Shown: one piece after another, positions 27,253 through 39,204 of the stretch
Numbering within the stretch: position 1 is the stretch's first letter
Layout: every line of letters starts with the position of its first letter
Source: Bradyrhizobium arachidis
GTDB taxonomy: Bacteria; Pseudomonadota; Alphaproteobacteria; Rhizobiales; Xanthobacteraceae
Length of the DNA stretch: 64,000 nt
Assembly: GCF_015291705.1 (NCBI RefSeq)
Contig: NZ_CP030050.1
Location: 9,177,001-9,241,000, forward strand
Reading direction: 5' to 3'
Notes under the pieces: generated by a model
What the model was told of the DNA's origin: nothing
Database searches by the model: none
What the model saw: the letters and a program-made list of their open reading frames with translations, nothing else
Program-made: the position numbers and the translations under genes

Positions 27253-27666
27253 TCCGATGGTACTTTGGTGCGCCGGTCCGTAAGGCGTGAAGCCAAGGCC
27301 CGGGGAACAATCTCAGGACACTACAACGATTATCACTCGTATGCAAGCGCTGCACTCGCTTGCAAGTTATGAGATGTCCTCTTCCCGTGATCGGAGGCAA
27401 GCCAGGAGCGAATCGGTCTAGCCCAGCGCGTGCGAGAATGGGTTTGCCTCTTAGGCGGAGCGGATTTCGATATGCGAACGACGGACGCATCGAAGCGAGC
27501 CACTGCCGGGGCTCTCAACGAAGCAAATCGCATTAAACAGAATGAAGTCGAACAAAGATGGATTTCCTAGGTCGGGAAATGTAGACAATCGGCCGGCACT
27601 GAAGACCTTCGGAGCTAGAAGCCTGTATTTCTTGAACTGAGGCAACCTACGGCAAGGAAGCAAAAA
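27253..27666. other. 414-base divergent promoter region, nic operon / marR
   Basis: No gene is seen. It holds a perfect 8-bp inverted repeat (separate entry, 27342-27364) roughly 90-110 bases upstream of the hydroxylase start and about 300 bases upstream of the marR start. The marR ribosome site is AAGGAAG just before 27667. Confidence 0.6.
27342..27364. promoter_or_regulatory. Candidate MarR operator in nic promoter
   Basis: TGCAAGCG and CGCTTGCA flank a 7-base spacer. It is the most symmetric element in the divergent region, suited to a dimeric MarR protein. Assignment is by position and symmetry. Confidence 0.5.
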
Positions 27667-28137
27667 GTGGTGCAACCCAAGACAAAGCCGCGCGCGGCCG
27701 GGAAAGTGAAAGAAGCTATAGATTCGTACCGGCTGGATGACGCACCGGGCTTTTTGTTGCGAGTCGCGCTCCGTACTCACACGTCCATCTTTGCCGCTAA
27801 GATGATTGAAGAATTAACGGGGCCCCAATTCTCGACGCTAGCGAAATTGAAGGAGGTAGGTCCTTGCTCGCAAAACCACTTAGGACGGCTAATTCATTAT
27901 GATTCGGCGACCATCACCGGCGTTATCAATCGCCTGAAATCTCGCGGCCTCATCAAGAGTTCCAAAGACCCTCTGGATCCGCGCCGACGCGAGATAGATT
28001 TGACCGAGAAGGGAAGACGGATAGCGGACGCAGCGATTGAAACTATTGGCGAGATTTCCGGCGAGACATTCGCTCCGCTGACCCAAGATGAATTTCGAGC
28101 GCTCACCGAAATCTTGAAGAAGATCATACGACGCTGA
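27667..28137 (+). CDS. MarR-family regulator of the nicotinate operon
   Basis: A 156-residue winged-helix protein. The recognition helix region SQNHLGRLIHYDSATITGVINRL (about 69-91) and wing KDPLDPRRREIDLTEKG are typical of MarR. It is divergent from the nicotinate operon, the same arrangement logic as NicR in P. putida, which represses nic genes and is released by 6-hydroxynicotinate. Start GTG (two in tandem) with AAGGAAG upstream. Confidence 0.87.
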   Translation: MVQPKTKPRAAGKVKEAIDSYRLDDAPGFLLRVALRTHTSIFAAKMIEELTGPQFSTLAKLKEVGPCSQNHLGRLIHYDSATITGVINRLKSRGLIKSSKDPLDPRRREIDLTEKGRRIADAAIETIGEISGETFAPLTQDEFRALTEILKKIIRR

Positions 28138-28180
28138 TCAACCGGCTTCGAGCGGCACTAGATATCGTCAGCAGCCGAGA

Positions 28181-28245
28181 AAAAGGGCCCGGCGATCGCG
28201 CCGGGCCGAGTAGAGGGAGGAAAACGAAAGATCGCAAATCTTTCG
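28181..28245 (-). ncRNA. Candidate RNA 3-prime end: two hairpins with anti-SD-like linker
   Basis: On the minus strand a hairpin CGAAAGAT/ATCTTTCG (28225-28245) is followed by the linker CCTCCCTC (28213-28220). A GC-rich stem GGCCCGGCG/CGCCGGGCC (28186-28207) and CCCTTTTTCTC follow, a good intrinsic terminator. A CU-rich anti-Shine-Dalgarno loop between hairpins recalls alphaproteobacterial sRNAs of the cuckoo/alpha-r14 kind. It may equally be just the terminator of the small ORF upstream. Copy 2 (about 62650-62710) keeps the linker but has a mismatched terminator stem. Confidence 0.35.
28185..28207 (-). terminator. Rho-independent terminator (minus strand)
   Basis: A 9-bp perfect stem GGCCCGGCG/CGCCGGGCC with a 4-base loop, followed on the minus strand by CCCTTTTTCTC. 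It would end transcripts coming from the mutase/lpd-remnant side, and also faces the end of marR. Confidence 0.7.
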
Positions 28246-28633
28246 CAGAAGCCGAATGCGGAATTCGATCGCAGAAACCCAACGAACGACCTCCAGCAGC
28301 AATACTATCGTACATGTCAGACCGCATTTTGTGCTGAAGTCGGCACCTCTCCGCACCGTTTCCGGCATTTGACGGGTCGTACGATTTCGACAGCACGACA
28401 AAGAGCGCGCGCGAGACTTGGAAGGTCCCGATCACCAGGCTCCGCGCGTCCGGTAGTTCATTTCATCGCCCGGCTCCGATCTCGCAATGCCCGCACCGCC
28501 GTACCCGCCTTTGCAATTCAGAGATCCGAATCTCCTGCCAAGGGATGACTGCCGGTCCTCGTTGCGTCGATGAGTATCTATTCCTCTAATCTGCGCGTTG
28601 AATGAATCGTGCTAGTAACCCGAGGGGCTGTCC

Positions 28634-28954
28634 TCAATCGTCCCTACCTAGCGCGCGGAGTATCTTCCTTCTATAGCTCGCCAGGTCGAACAGGAGTCTT
28701 GGCACTCTTTTGAGCGCAATCGCCTTGCCCTCGATTGCGAGATGTAGAACTCGTACCAATCTGGCAAGACCAAGTTCTACGAACGCGAGCCGAACATGCG
28801 GATCGTTCACAATCCTGAGCTGGTTGTGTACAATGACGATGGATGCCGCGAGATCAGGTTTCCTCTCCAGAACGAAGTCTCGACATGCCGCGGCAAATTC
28901 CTCCTCTTGAACGCTCAAAGGTACCTTTACTTCCCTGCGAGAACTTCCCGCCAT
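28634..28954 (-). CDS. Small hypothetical protein in repeat copy 1
   Basis: A 106-residue ORF beginning MAGSSRREVKVPLS, with AGGGGA eight bases upstream of the ATG. It is fairly charged and has no signal peptide, membrane segment or motif I recognise. The corresponding ORF in repeat copy 2 is broken by a 5-base insertion and has lost its stop codon. It follows the lpd remnant by about 60 bases. It may be a real small gene or an accidental frame in repeated DNA. Confidence 0.4.
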   Translation of the reverse strand: MAGSSRREVKVPLSVQEEEFAAACRDFVLERKPDLAASIVIVHNQLRIVNDPHVRLAFVELGLARLVRVLHLAIEGKAIALKRVPRLLFDLASYRRKILRALGRDD

Positions 28955-29016
28955 ATTCGGGTCCCCTATGAACAATCGGCAGCGAGGCACCTGAGCCGGC
29001 TCAGGTTTTTGGATTT

Positions 29017-29715
29017 CTAGTGGCTCGCCCGCTTGGTCGATCTCTTCGGACCCGGCAACACATCCGTGCAAACACCTTCATACACTTCGCCAGCCAGGCC
29101 TATTGTCTCTCCGAACGTCGGATGCGGATGGATGGTCTTGCTGAGATCAATTGCATCGGCGCCCATCTCGATCGCCGGGCAGATTTCTCCAATCATGTCG
29201 CCAGCGTGCGGGCCAACGATCACACCGCCGATGATGCGGTGCGTCTCTTGGTCGATGATCAGCTTGGTCATGCCATAAGACGCGCCCGAGGCGATCGCTC
29301 TGCCCGAGGCAGCCCACGGAAACTTCGCGGATCTAACGTGCCTGCCTGAGGAGGCCGCTTCATGTTCCATGATGCCAACCCAGGCCACCTCAGGATCAGT
29401 GTAGGCGACGTTCGGGACGATCTTCGCGTCAAATAAGCTCTTGAGCCCGGCAGCCGCTTCTGCCGCGACATGCCCCTCGTGAACCGCCTTATGGGCGAGC
29501 ATCGGGTTACCCGCGATATCGCCGATCGCGAAAATATGAGGCAAATTCGTCCGCATTTGCCTATTGACTGCAACGAAAGCTTTGCGTCGCATCTTACACC
29601 AATCTTCTCCAAGCCCAGATATGCGCTGTTCGGCACTCTGCCTGCGGACTGCAGGATCAATTCGTAAGTTCGAAGCCCCGGCTTTGAGCTTTCAATCTGG
29701 ACCGATACGCCGTTA
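29017..29715 (-). pseudogene. Truncated, frameshifted dihydrolipoamide dehydrogenase (lpd remnant)
   Basis: Similar to the C-terminal 40 per cent of the intact Lpd at 37.5-39.2 kb. The segment [20 protein letters not shown] is followed in a different frame by [30 protein letters not shown] and the active-site HPHPTFGE. A one-base loss near 29585 shifts the frame. The N-terminal lipoyl, FAD and disulfide regions are absent. The upstream mutase gene reads directly into this remnant. Not functional as an E3. Confidence 0.85.
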
Positions 29716-31899
29716 CTACCTGCCCCGGCGCTTACTATTTGCCGCCTCACTGTGCCCGAGCCGAGCATTGAGCTTCTGGATCAGCTGATCCGCGGCATCG
29801 GCGATCACCGTCCCGGGCGGGAAGATCGCCTCGGCACCGGCCGCGTAGAGCGCATCGTAATCCTGCGGCGGCACCACGCCACCGACAATGATCATGATGT
29901 CGTCGCGGCCCTGCTTCTTCAGCGCGGCTTTCAGCTCCGGCACGGCGGTCAGATGCGCGGCGGCGAGCGAGGAGACGCCGAGAATGTGCACGTCGTTCTC
30001 GACGGCCTGCCGCGCCGCTTCGTCGGCGGTGGCGAACAGCGGTCCGATGTCGACGTCGAAGCCGATGTCGGCGAAGGCGGACGCGATCACCTTCTGGCCG
30101 CGGTCGTGGCCGTCCTGGCCGATCTTGGCGACCAGGATGCGCGGACGGCGCCCTTCCGCTTCCTCGAAGGCATCGATCATCGCCTGAACCTTCTCGACCC
30201 GGTTGCCCATGCTGGAGGCCTCACGCTTGTAGACGCCGGTGATGGACTTGATCTCGGCGCGGTGCCGGCCGAACACCTTCTCCATCGCGTCCGAGATTTC
30301 GCCGACGGTCGCCTTCGCCCGTGCGGCGTCGATCGCGAGCGCGAGCAGATTGCCATTGCCTTCACCGGCAGAGCGCGTGATCGCGGCCAGCGCGGCATCG
30401 ACGTCCTTCTGGTTCCGCTCGGATTTCAGCCGCTTCAGCTTGTCGGTCTGAAGCCGCCGGACATTGGTATTGTCGACCTTGAGGATGTCGATGGGGGTCT
30501 CATCCGTCGGCATGTACTTGTTGACGCCGATCACCGCCTGCTTGCCGGCATCGATGCGGGCTTGGGTCTTGGCAGAGGCTTCCTCGATGCGCAGCTTGGG
30601 CACGCCGGCCTCGATCGCCTTGGCCATCCCGCCGAGTTCCTCGATCTCCTGGATGTGGCTCCACGCCTTGGCCGCGAGGTCGCGGGTGAGGCGCTCGACG
30701 TAATAAGAGCCGCCCCAGGGATCGATGATGCGGGTGGTGCCGCTCTCCTGCTGGAGGAACAGCTGGGTGTTGCGTGCGATGCGCGCCGAGAAGTCGGTCG
30801 GCAGCGCCAGGGCCTCGTCGAGCGCGTTGGTGTGCAGCGACTGGGTATGGCCTTGCGTCGCCGCCATCGCCTCGATCGTCGTGCGCATCACGTTGTTGAA
30901 GACGTCCTGCGCGGTCAGCGACCAGCCGGAGGTCTGGGAATGCGTGCGCAGCGACAGCGAGCGCGGGTCCTTCGGATTGAACGGCTTCAAGAGCTTGGCC
31001 CAGAGCAGGCGCGCGGCGCGCAGCTTGGCGACCTCCATGAAGAAGTTCATGCCGATCGCCCAGAAGAACGACAGCCGCGGCGCGAAGCGGTCGACGTCGA
31101 GACCTGCGGCGATGCCGGCCCTTAAGTATTCGACACCGTCGGCGAGCGTATAGGCGAGCTCGAGGTCCTGCGTCGCGCCGGCTTCCTGCATGTGATAGCC
31201 GGAGATGGAGATCGAGTTGTACTTCGGCATCTTCTGCGAGGTGTAGGCGAAGATGTCGGAGATGATCCGCATCGAGGGCGCAGGCGGATAGATGTAGGTA
31301 TTGCGCACCATGAACTCTTTCAGAATGTCGTTCTGAATCGTCCCTGAAAGCTTCTCCGGCGGCACGCCCTGTTCCTCGGCGGCGGCGACGTAGAGCGCGA
31401 GGATCGGCAGCACAGCGCCGTTCATAGTCATGGATACGCTCATCTGGTCGAGCGGGATCCCCGCGAACAGCGTGCGCATGTCGTAGATGGAATCGATCGC
31501 AACGCCGGCCATGCCGACATCGCCGCCGACCCGCGGATGATCTGAGTCATAGCCGCGATGGGTGGCGAGGTCGAAGGCGACCGAGAGACCCTTCTGCCCG
31601 GCGGCGAGGTTGCGGCGGTAGAACGCGTTGGAATCCTCCGCCGTGGAGAACCCGGCATATTGCCTGACCGTCCAGGGCTGGTTGACATACATGGTCGGGT
31701 AGGGACCGCGCAGGAACGGCGCGATGCCTGGCCAGGTCTCAAGGAAATCGAGCCCGGCGATATCTGCTTCTCCGTATGCTGACTTGACCGGAATGCCCTC
31801 CGGAGTCACCCACGGATCAACGGAAACAGAAGAAGCGGCGACCGAGCACCTTTCGAAAGCAATACTTGCAAAATTCGGGATAACGCTGATGGATGACAT
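29716..31899 (-). CDS. Methylmalonyl-CoA mutase large subunit (B12-dependent)
   Basis: A 727-residue mutase that isomerises (R)-methylmalonyl-CoA to succinyl-CoA. The catalytic TIM barrel (about 30-560, with [21 protein letters not shown] and [20 protein letters not shown]) is followed by the cobalamin-binding domain with [11 protein letters not shown] (DxHxxG base-off His, about 605-620). Start ATG at 31899 lacks an obvious ribosome site; an ATG at 31968 would overlap the upstream gene by 44 bases. The last residues, SKRRGR, are encoded at the junction with lpd-derived sequence, so the natural C-terminus may have been replaced. Confidence 0.93.
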   Translation of the reverse strand: MSSISVIPNFASIAFERCSVAASSVSVDPWVTPEGIPVKSAYGEADIAGLDFLETWPGIAPFLRGPYPTMYVNQPWTVRQYAGFSTAEDSNAFYRRNLAAGQKGLSVAFDLATHRGYDSDHPRVGGDVGMAGVAIDSIYDMRTLFAGIPLDQMSVSMTMNGAVLPILALYVAAAEEQGVPPEKLSGTIQNDILKEFMVRNTYIYPPAPSMRIISDIFAYTSQKMPKYNSISISGYHMQEAGATQDLELAYTLADGVEYLRAGIAAGLDVDRFAPRLSFFWAIGMNFFMEVAKLRAARLLWAKLLKPFNPKDPRSLSLRTHSQTSGWSLTAQDVFNNVMRTTIEAMAATQGHTQSLHTNALDEALALPTDFSARIARNTQLFLQQESGTTRIIDPWGGSYYVERLTRDLAAKAWSHIQEIEELGGMAKAIEAGVPKLRIEEASAKTQARIDAGKQAVIGVNKYMPTDETPIDILKVDNTNVRRLQTDKLKRLKSERNQKDVDAALAAITRSAGEGNGNLLALAIDAARAKATVGEISDAMEKVFGRHRAEIKSITGVYKREASSMGNRVEKVQAMIDAFEEAEGRRPRILVAKIGQDGHDRGQKVIASAFADIGFDVDIGPLFATADEAARQAVENDVHILGVSSLAAAHLTAVPELKAALKKQGRDDIMIIVGGVVPPQDYDALYAAGAEAIFPPGTVIADAADQLIQKLNARLGHSEAANSKRRGR

Positions 31900-31924
31900 C
31901 TGAGTGTTCGCGTTCGATTGTCGA

Positions 31925-33802
31925 TTATCCGGAAACCTTCGGGTTTTGGATCCGGTTGTAAGCGGCATTTAGCGTTGCCAAGGCGTCGCAACTGACGTGA
32001 ATAAAGCTGCAGATGCCAGCCCGCCGAAACGCGGCCTCGGATTGAGAGGGAAGTCCCGCCAAATAGATGTGCCTAGCTCCGACTTGCTGAAGCGCGTGGG
32101 CGGAGATTTCGGCGCGCTCCGCATAGATCTTATCGCTGGAGCAAAGGCAGGCAAGTTCGGCACCAGATCCCGTGAATGCGAGGGCAAGCTCGGCTGGGTC
32201 GGCGAAGCCGGCGCCGTCGATAGCCTCAATTCCTCCCGCTTCGAAGAAGCTCTTGGCGAATGTCGCGCGGGCCGTAAAGTCGGTCGGTGTGCCGAGATTA
32301 GCAAGAAACACTCGCGGCCGCGCGCCGAGTAGCTTCAATATCGCATCGGACTTATCGCGGAGCAATTCGAAGGGTTCCGCAAGCCGGATCGGCGGCAGTG
32401 CATCGAATACGAATTTCTGATCAAAGCTAGGCGGAAGAGCCATCGGTCTTACGCTTAGTACCGCCGCTGCGCCTTCGCCAAGGTTTGCGAACTCGCTCAC
32501 TCCGGTCAGCGGGTCGCTGCGTTTCGCGAGATTTGCACGGCGCGCTGTGCGTGTAGCTGTGATCTTCGCCTGAAGCGTTCCTTGCTGTAGAGCGGCAAAA
32601 ATGCCGCCCGCATTTTCAGTCTCTTGAAAACTCCTCCAGGCCGCGTCGCAAAGCTCCGTTGTTAGCGCCTCAATGCCGCCAGCACCTGCGGCAGGATCGC
32701 TAACCTTGGCAAGATTGCTTTCCTCCAGCAGCAGAAGCTGCGTGTTGCGGGCCACGCGCCGGGCAAACGAGTCTGGAAGGCCGAGCGCCAACGTGTGCGG
32801 CAGAACTGTGATCGCATTGGCACCGGCGATTCCCGCAGAGAATGTTGCCAAGGTAGCGCGCAACATGTTTACGTAGGGATCGCGCCGGGTCAACATGCGC
32901 CAGGACGTGTCAGCCGCAATGAACAGCGGCCTCGGCGCCACACCGCACGCCGATTCGATGCGCGCCCAGAGGAGCCGCAACGCGCGGAATTTAGCCATAG
33001 TCAAAAACTGGTCGGCGTCAGCAGTGAGTCGCGCATAGATCATACTTCGCGCTTGATCCAGCGGAATGCGCGCCGCCTCCATAGCGTGCAGATATGCCAC
33101 GCCGCAGGCGAGCACAAAGGCAAGCTCCTGCACTTCTGAGCCGCCGGCGTCATGAACGATACGCCCGTCGCTCGCGGCAAACGGCCCCTCGAACCCCAGC
33201 GTTACAAGCCCTTTGATCGTGCTGGCAACGTTCCGTGCGATTTCTTCCCAAGTGTATGGACTGCGTCCGCTTAGGGCGCACGCGCCCAGGGGATCGAGCC
33301 CAAATCGAATGTCGCAGACGGCAGGATCGAGACCGACCGACTTCACATATTCCGCAACATGGATCGCGGTCTTACGCCCGTCTGTACCAATTTGGAGTTC
33401 AATCCCGATGCCGGCATCAAGGTGGACGTCCTTTAAAGCTTTGGCGACGGCACCTGCCGTTTGATCGAGACCGAACCCGCGGCTGCAGTTGGCGCCGGCA
33501 AAGACGAGCGCCAGGCCCGTCGCCCCATTCTCCAGATCGTGAAGGGCCTGCCTATTGGCCGTCACCGCGTCTGGATGATCGATGCGCTGCATGATCTGCC
33601 AAGGCGCCGCGGGTGCCCGCCCGTCGACTAGTGCAATGTCTTTCGCTCGGAGATAAATCGGCTCGATTCTCAAGTCGTCGTACGTCCTACCAATCAGCTT
33701 TTCGAACGGCGCTCCCTTTAGCACGCCATCAACGAGCTTGTGCCAGTCCTGGCGTGAAGCAGGCGCAAAGCCCAATGCCAATGCCAACCGTTCGGTTTTC
33801 AT
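31925..33802 (-). CDS. Methylmalonyl-CoA mutase small subunit
   Basis: A 625-residue non-catalytic partner of the mutase. It has the mutase barrel fold ([45 protein letters not shown]) and a degenerate B12 domain in which DxHxxG is missing, as usual for the small subunit. ATG at 33802 (MKTERLAL) has AGGTGG seven bases upstream. It precedes the large subunit by 25 bases. Codon use and GC look slightly lower than in pccA. Confidence 0.9.
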   Translation of the reverse strand: MKTERLALALGFAPASRQDWHKLVDGVLKGAPFEKLIGRTYDDLRIEPIYLRAKDIALVDGRAPAAPWQIMQRIDHPDAVTANRQALHDLENGATGLALVFAGANCSRGFGLDQTAGAVAKALKDVHLDAGIGIELQIGTDGRKTAIHVAEYVKSVGLDPAVCDIRFGLDPLGACALSGRSPYTWEEIARNVASTIKGLVTLGFEGPFAASDGRIVHDAGGSEVQELAFVLACGVAYLHAMEAARIPLDQARSMIYARLTADADQFLTMAKFRALRLLWARIESACGVAPRPLFIAADTSWRMLTRRDPYVNMLRATLATFSAGIAGANAITVLPHTLALGLPDSFARRVARNTQLLLLEESNLAKVSDPAAGAGGIEALTTELCDAAWRSFQETENAGGIFAALQQGTLQAKITATRTARRANLAKRSDPLTGVSEFANLGEGAAAVLSVRPMALPPSFDQKFVFDALPPIRLAEPFELLRDKSDAILKLLGARPRVFLANLGTPTDFTARATFAKSFFEAGGIEAIDGAGFADPAELALAFTGSGAELACLCSSDKIYAERAEISAHALQQVGARHIYLAGLPSQSEAAFRRAGICSFIHVSCDALATLNAAYNRIQNPKVSG

Positions 33803-33912
33803 CAAGTCCACCTAATCCCAAGTGACGCCGAGCTGCCCAACATGACTTCTGCCTAGAAGTAACCGGAATTCCTGCAGACAGGCTGCCCATCTCAGGTCGC
33901 CTCTTGCGGTGT

Positions 33913-35928
<2,016 letters not shown>

Positions 35929-35936
35929 AGCTCTTC

Positions 35937-37466
35937 CTACAACGGAATGTTGTCGTGCTTCTTGGCCGGAATTTCCATCTTCTTGTCACCCAGCATGGCC
36001 AGCGCCCGTGCGATGCGGCGCCTCGTTGCATGCGGCATGATGACGTCGTCGATATAGCCGCGCTCGGCGGCGATGAAGGGCGACAGGAAGCGGTCTTCGT
36101 ATTCCTTGGTGCGGGCCGCGATCTTGTCGGGGTCGCCGATGTCGCTGCGGAAGATGATCTCGACCGCCCCCTTGGCGCCCATGACCGCGATCTGCGCGGT
36201 CGGCCACGCATAGTTCATGTCGGCGCCGATCTCCTTGGACGCCATGACGTCGAAGGCGCCGCCATAGGCTTTTCGGGTGATGATGGTCACCAGCGGCACG
36301 GTGCACTGCGAGTACGCGAACAGGAGCTTCGCGCCGTGCTTGATCAGGCCGCCATATTCCTGCGCGGTGCCGGGCAGGAAGCCGGGAACGTCCACAAAGG
36401 TGACGATCGGGATGTTGAAGGCGTCGCAGAAGCGGACGAAGCGCGCGGCCTTGCGCGAGGCGTCGCTGTCGAGCACACCCGCCAGCACCATCGGCTGGTT
36501 GGCGACGAAACCGACAGTACGGCCCGCGATACGGCCGAAGCCGGTGACGATGTTCTTGGCAAAACCCTCGGCGATCTCGAAGAAGTCGCCCTCGTCCACG
36601 ACTTTCAGGATCAGTTCCTTCATGTCGTAGGGCTTGTTCGGATTGTCGGGGATCAGCGTATCCAGCGACATGTCGACCCGCTCGATGGAATCGAAGCTCG
36701 GCCATTCCGGCACGCCGTCGGTGTTGTTCGCCGGCAGGAAGTCGATGAGACGGCGCATCTGCAAAATCGTCTCGACATCGTTCTCGAAGGCGCCGTCCGC
36801 AATCGAGGAGCGCGTGGCGTGCACCGAGGCGCCGCCGAGCTCTTCGGCGGTGACGACCTCGTTGGTGACCGTCTTCACGACGTCGGGGCCGGTGACGAAC
36901 ATGTAGCTGGTGTTCTTCACCATGAAGATGAAGTCGGTCATGGCCGGCGAGTAGACGTCGCCACCGGCGCAGGGACCCATGATGACCGAGATCTGCGGGA
37001 TCACGCCCGAGGCGAGCACGTTGCGGCGGAACACGTAGGAATAGCCGGCGAGCGCGGCGACGCCCTCCTGGATGCGCGCGCCGCCCGCGTCATAGAGGCC
37101 GATGATGGGCGCCCGCGCCTTCATCGCCATGTCCTGCAACTTGGTGATCTTCAGCGCGTGGGTCTCGGACAGCGAGCCGCCGAACACCGTAAAATCCTTG
37201 GCGAAGACAAACGTTTTGCGGCCGTTGACGGTACCCCAGCCGGTGACCACGCCGTCTCCCGGAATCTTGGTCTTCTCCATCCCGAATTCGGTCGAGCGGT
37301 GCTGGACGAACATGTCCATCTCCTCGAAAGAATTCTTGTCGAGCAGCAGGTCGATCCGCTCCCGCGCGGTGAGGCGGCCGCGCGCATGCTGCGCGTCGAT
37401 GCGCTTCTCGCCGCCGCCGAGTTTGGCACCGGCGCGACGTTGTTCAAGGGCTTCGATAACGAACAT
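35937..37466 (-). CDS. pccB: Propionyl-CoA carboxylase beta subunit (carboxyltransferase)
   Basis: A 509-residue carboxyltransferase that makes methylmalonyl-CoA. Family opening [33 protein letters not shown], acyl-CoA oxyanion loop [27 protein letters not shown], and carboxybiotin loop [30 protein letters not shown] at 37466 is chosen because it gives the standard N-terminus; it lies 17 bases after the lpd stop. Forms an alpha6beta6 complex with PccA. Confidence 0.94.
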   Translation of the reverse strand: MFVIEALEQRRAGAKLGGGEKRIDAQHARGRLTARERIDLLLDKNSFEEMDMFVQHRSTEFGMEKTKIPGDGVVTGWGTVNGRKTFVFAKDFTVFGGSLSETHALKITKLQDMAMKARAPIIGLYDAGGARIQEGVAALAGYSYVFRRNVLASGVIPQISVIMGPCAGGDVYSPAMTDFIFMVKNTSYMFVTGPDVVKTVTNEVVTAEELGGASVHATRSSIADGAFENDVETILQMRRLIDFLPANNTDGVPEWPSFDSIERVDMSLDTLIPDNPNKPYDMKELILKVVDEGDFFEIAEGFAKNIVTGFGRIAGRTVGFVANQPMVLAGVLDSDASRKAARFVRFCDAFNIPIVTFVDVPGFLPGTAQEYGGLIKHGAKLLFAYSQCTVPLVTIITRKAYGGAFDVMASKEIGADMNYAWPTAQIAVMGAKGAVEIIFRSDIGDPDKIAARTKEYEDRFLSPFIAAERGYIDDVIMPHATRRRIARALAMLGDKKMEIPAKKHDNIPL

Positions 37467-37483
37467 CGATTGGGCCAACTGAT

Positions 37484-39196
37484 CTACCGCTTTCTGGCGA
37501 TTGGAGGCAGGTCGGTGCAAATGCCCTCATGGACTTCGGCAGCCATGCCGATCGTCTCGCCGAGGGTCGGATGCGGGTGAATGGTCTTTCCGATATCGAT
37601 CGCGTCAGCCCCCATTTCGATAGCGAGACAGATTTCCCCGATCATATCGCCGGCATGCGGTCCGACGATCACGCCCCCGACGATGCGACCGGTCTCGGCG
37701 TCGAACAGCAGCTTCGTCATGCCATAGGATGCGCCCGACGCGATGGCCCGGCCGGACGCGGCCCATGGGAATTTTGTCGAACGGATCTTCCGTCCGGATT
37801 CGGCGACATCACGCTCGGACTTGCCAACCCAGGCGATCTCAGGATCGGTGTAGGCGACATTGGGGACGATCTTCGCGGTAAAGGCCGCCGGCTTCCCGGC
37901 AGCTACTTCCGCGGCGACGTGCCCCTCGTGAACGGCCTTGTGCGCCAGCATCGAACCGCCGACGACGTCGCCGATGGCGAAGACGTTGCGCGCTGTCGTT
38001 CTCATCTGCTCGTCGACCTGAATGAAGCCGTTCGAATCGATGGCAACGTCGATCCGTTCGAGGCCGAGCTCGCTACTGTTGGGAACACGGCCGGCCGATT
38101 GTAACACCAGATCGTACGATCGTGTTCGTACCGATGCGCCTGTGGTACCGACCCTCACGCCGTCCGGCGTGATTTCGGCGGTTGATACGCTGCTTGCGAC
38201 GTCGATATGCTCGAAGCGATGCGCGTTGCGCGAACGCCAGATCTTCACCGCGTCGGCATCCACGCCCGCCAGGATATCGGGAAGCCTTTCGACAAGATCG
38301 ATCTTGGTGCCGAGCGAGTTGTAGACGGTCGCCATCTCCAGCCCGATGATCCCCGCTCCGATCACGAGCATGCGGCCCGGAATGCTTCGCAGCGCGAGCG
38401 CGCCGGTCGAGGTCACGACCCGCTCGTCCTTGGGAAGCACCGCCAGCTGCACCGCGCGCGAGCCCGTGGCGATGATGCATTGACCAAATTCAATTTGCTG
38501 CGAGCCTGCCCCCTCACCGACAATCTCGAGCCGCGTGGCGGAGGCGAATTTCGCGATGCCGCGGATCACCGTGACGCGGCGCGCTGCCGCCATCTGGCTC
38601 AGCCCATCCGTCAGCTTCTTGACAGTGCCGTGCTTGAAGGCGCGCAGCTCCTGCAGATCGATCTGCGGCGCGGCGAAGCGAATGCCCTTGTCCGCGATCC
38701 GTTCGGCTTCCTCCTTGACGGCCGCAACATGAAGCAGCGCCTTCGACGGGATACATCCAACGTTCAGACAAACTCCGCCCAAGGTGCCGTAGCGTTCGAC
38801 GATCGCGGTGTTCAGTCCAAGGTCTGCGGCCCGAAACGCTGCTGAATAGCCGCCCGGCCCGCCTCCGATCACGACAAGATCGTAGCGCGTATAATCTGCT
38901 GCGCGCTGGCCAACATCCTGATCCGCTGAGATCGTCTCGCCTTGCGCGCCCGCTTCGTCCGACGCCGACGCCGTGCCAATCATGGAGCCTTGAGACACCT
39001 TCCCTCCAACACGCAGCGACATGCTCGTGATCACCCCTGCGATCGGCGACGGACTCTCCAGCGTGGCCTTGTCGGATTCCACTGTGATCAACGCCTGCTC
39101 TCGCACGACGACGTCGCCCGCCCTGACGTGGACCTCGACGACTTCGACGTCTCGGAAATCCCCGATGTCGGGAACCCGGATTTCCTCTGTCCGCAT
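37484..39196 (-). CDS. lpd: Dihydrolipoamide dehydrogenase with N-terminal lipoyl domain (E3)
   Basis: A 570-residue E3. The N-terminal lipoyl domain (about 1-80, lipoylated Lys in [12 protein letters not shown]) is followed by an FAD/NAD pyridine nucleotide-disulfide oxidoreductase (about 105-570). It has [13 protein letters not shown], redox pair [16 protein letters not shown]-binding GAGIIGLE and the catalytic HPHPTLGE. E3 with its own lipoyl domain is typical of AceEF-Lpd gene sets from beta and gammaproteobacteria. Start at 39196 with GTGAGGA upstream, 8 bases after aceF. Confidence 0.93.
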   Translation of the reverse strand: MRTEEIRVPDIGDFRDVEVVEVHVRAGDVVVREQALITVESDKATLESPSPIAGVITSMSLRVGGKVSQGSMIGTASASDEAGAQGETISADQDVGQRAADYTRYDLVVIGGGPGGYSAAFRAADLGLNTAIVERYGTLGGVCLNVGCIPSKALLHVAAVKEEAERIADKGIRFAAPQIDLQELRAFKHGTVKKLTDGLSQMAAARRVTVIRGIAKFASATRLEIVGEGAGSQQIEFGQCIIATGSRAVQLAVLPKDERVVTSTGALALRSIPGRMLVIGAGIIGLEMATVYNSLGTKIDLVERLPDILAGVDADAVKIWRSRNAHRFEHIDVASSVSTAEITPDGVRVGTTGASVRTRSYDLVLQSAGRVPNSSELGLERIDVAIDSNGFIQVDEQMRTTARNVFAIGDVVGGSMLAHKAVHEGHVAAEVAAGKPAAFTAKIVPNVAYTDPEIAWVGKSERDVAESGRKIRSTKFPWAASGRAIASGASYGMTKLLFDAETGRIVGGVIVGPHAGDMIGEICLAIEMGADAIDIGKTIHPHPTLGETIGMAAEVHEGICTDLPPIARKR

Positions 39197-39204
39197 CTGC
39201 GTCC

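Larger units (their letters stand above)
28177..29269. repeat. 1.1-kb direct repeat, copy 1
   Basis: This segment matches 62643-63742 in the same orientation over essentially its whole length, with scattered substitutions and small indels. It contains, read on the minus strand, the last third of a decayed lpd gene, a small ORF (28634-28954), about 430 bases without a gene, and a terminator hairpin. The match starts at the terminator and stops inside lpd at the bases CTTGGTC. The two copies flank about 33 kb of metabolic genes. Confidence 0.85.

Noticed and set aside
27667..28137. Possible transposase or insertion sequence near repeat copy 1
   Set aside because: The only gene there is a MarR regulator; no transposase motifs or terminal inverted repeats were seen at either repeat copy.
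35955..37580. 541-codon plus-strand frame opposite pccB
   Set aside because: Antisense shadow with no recognisable domain.
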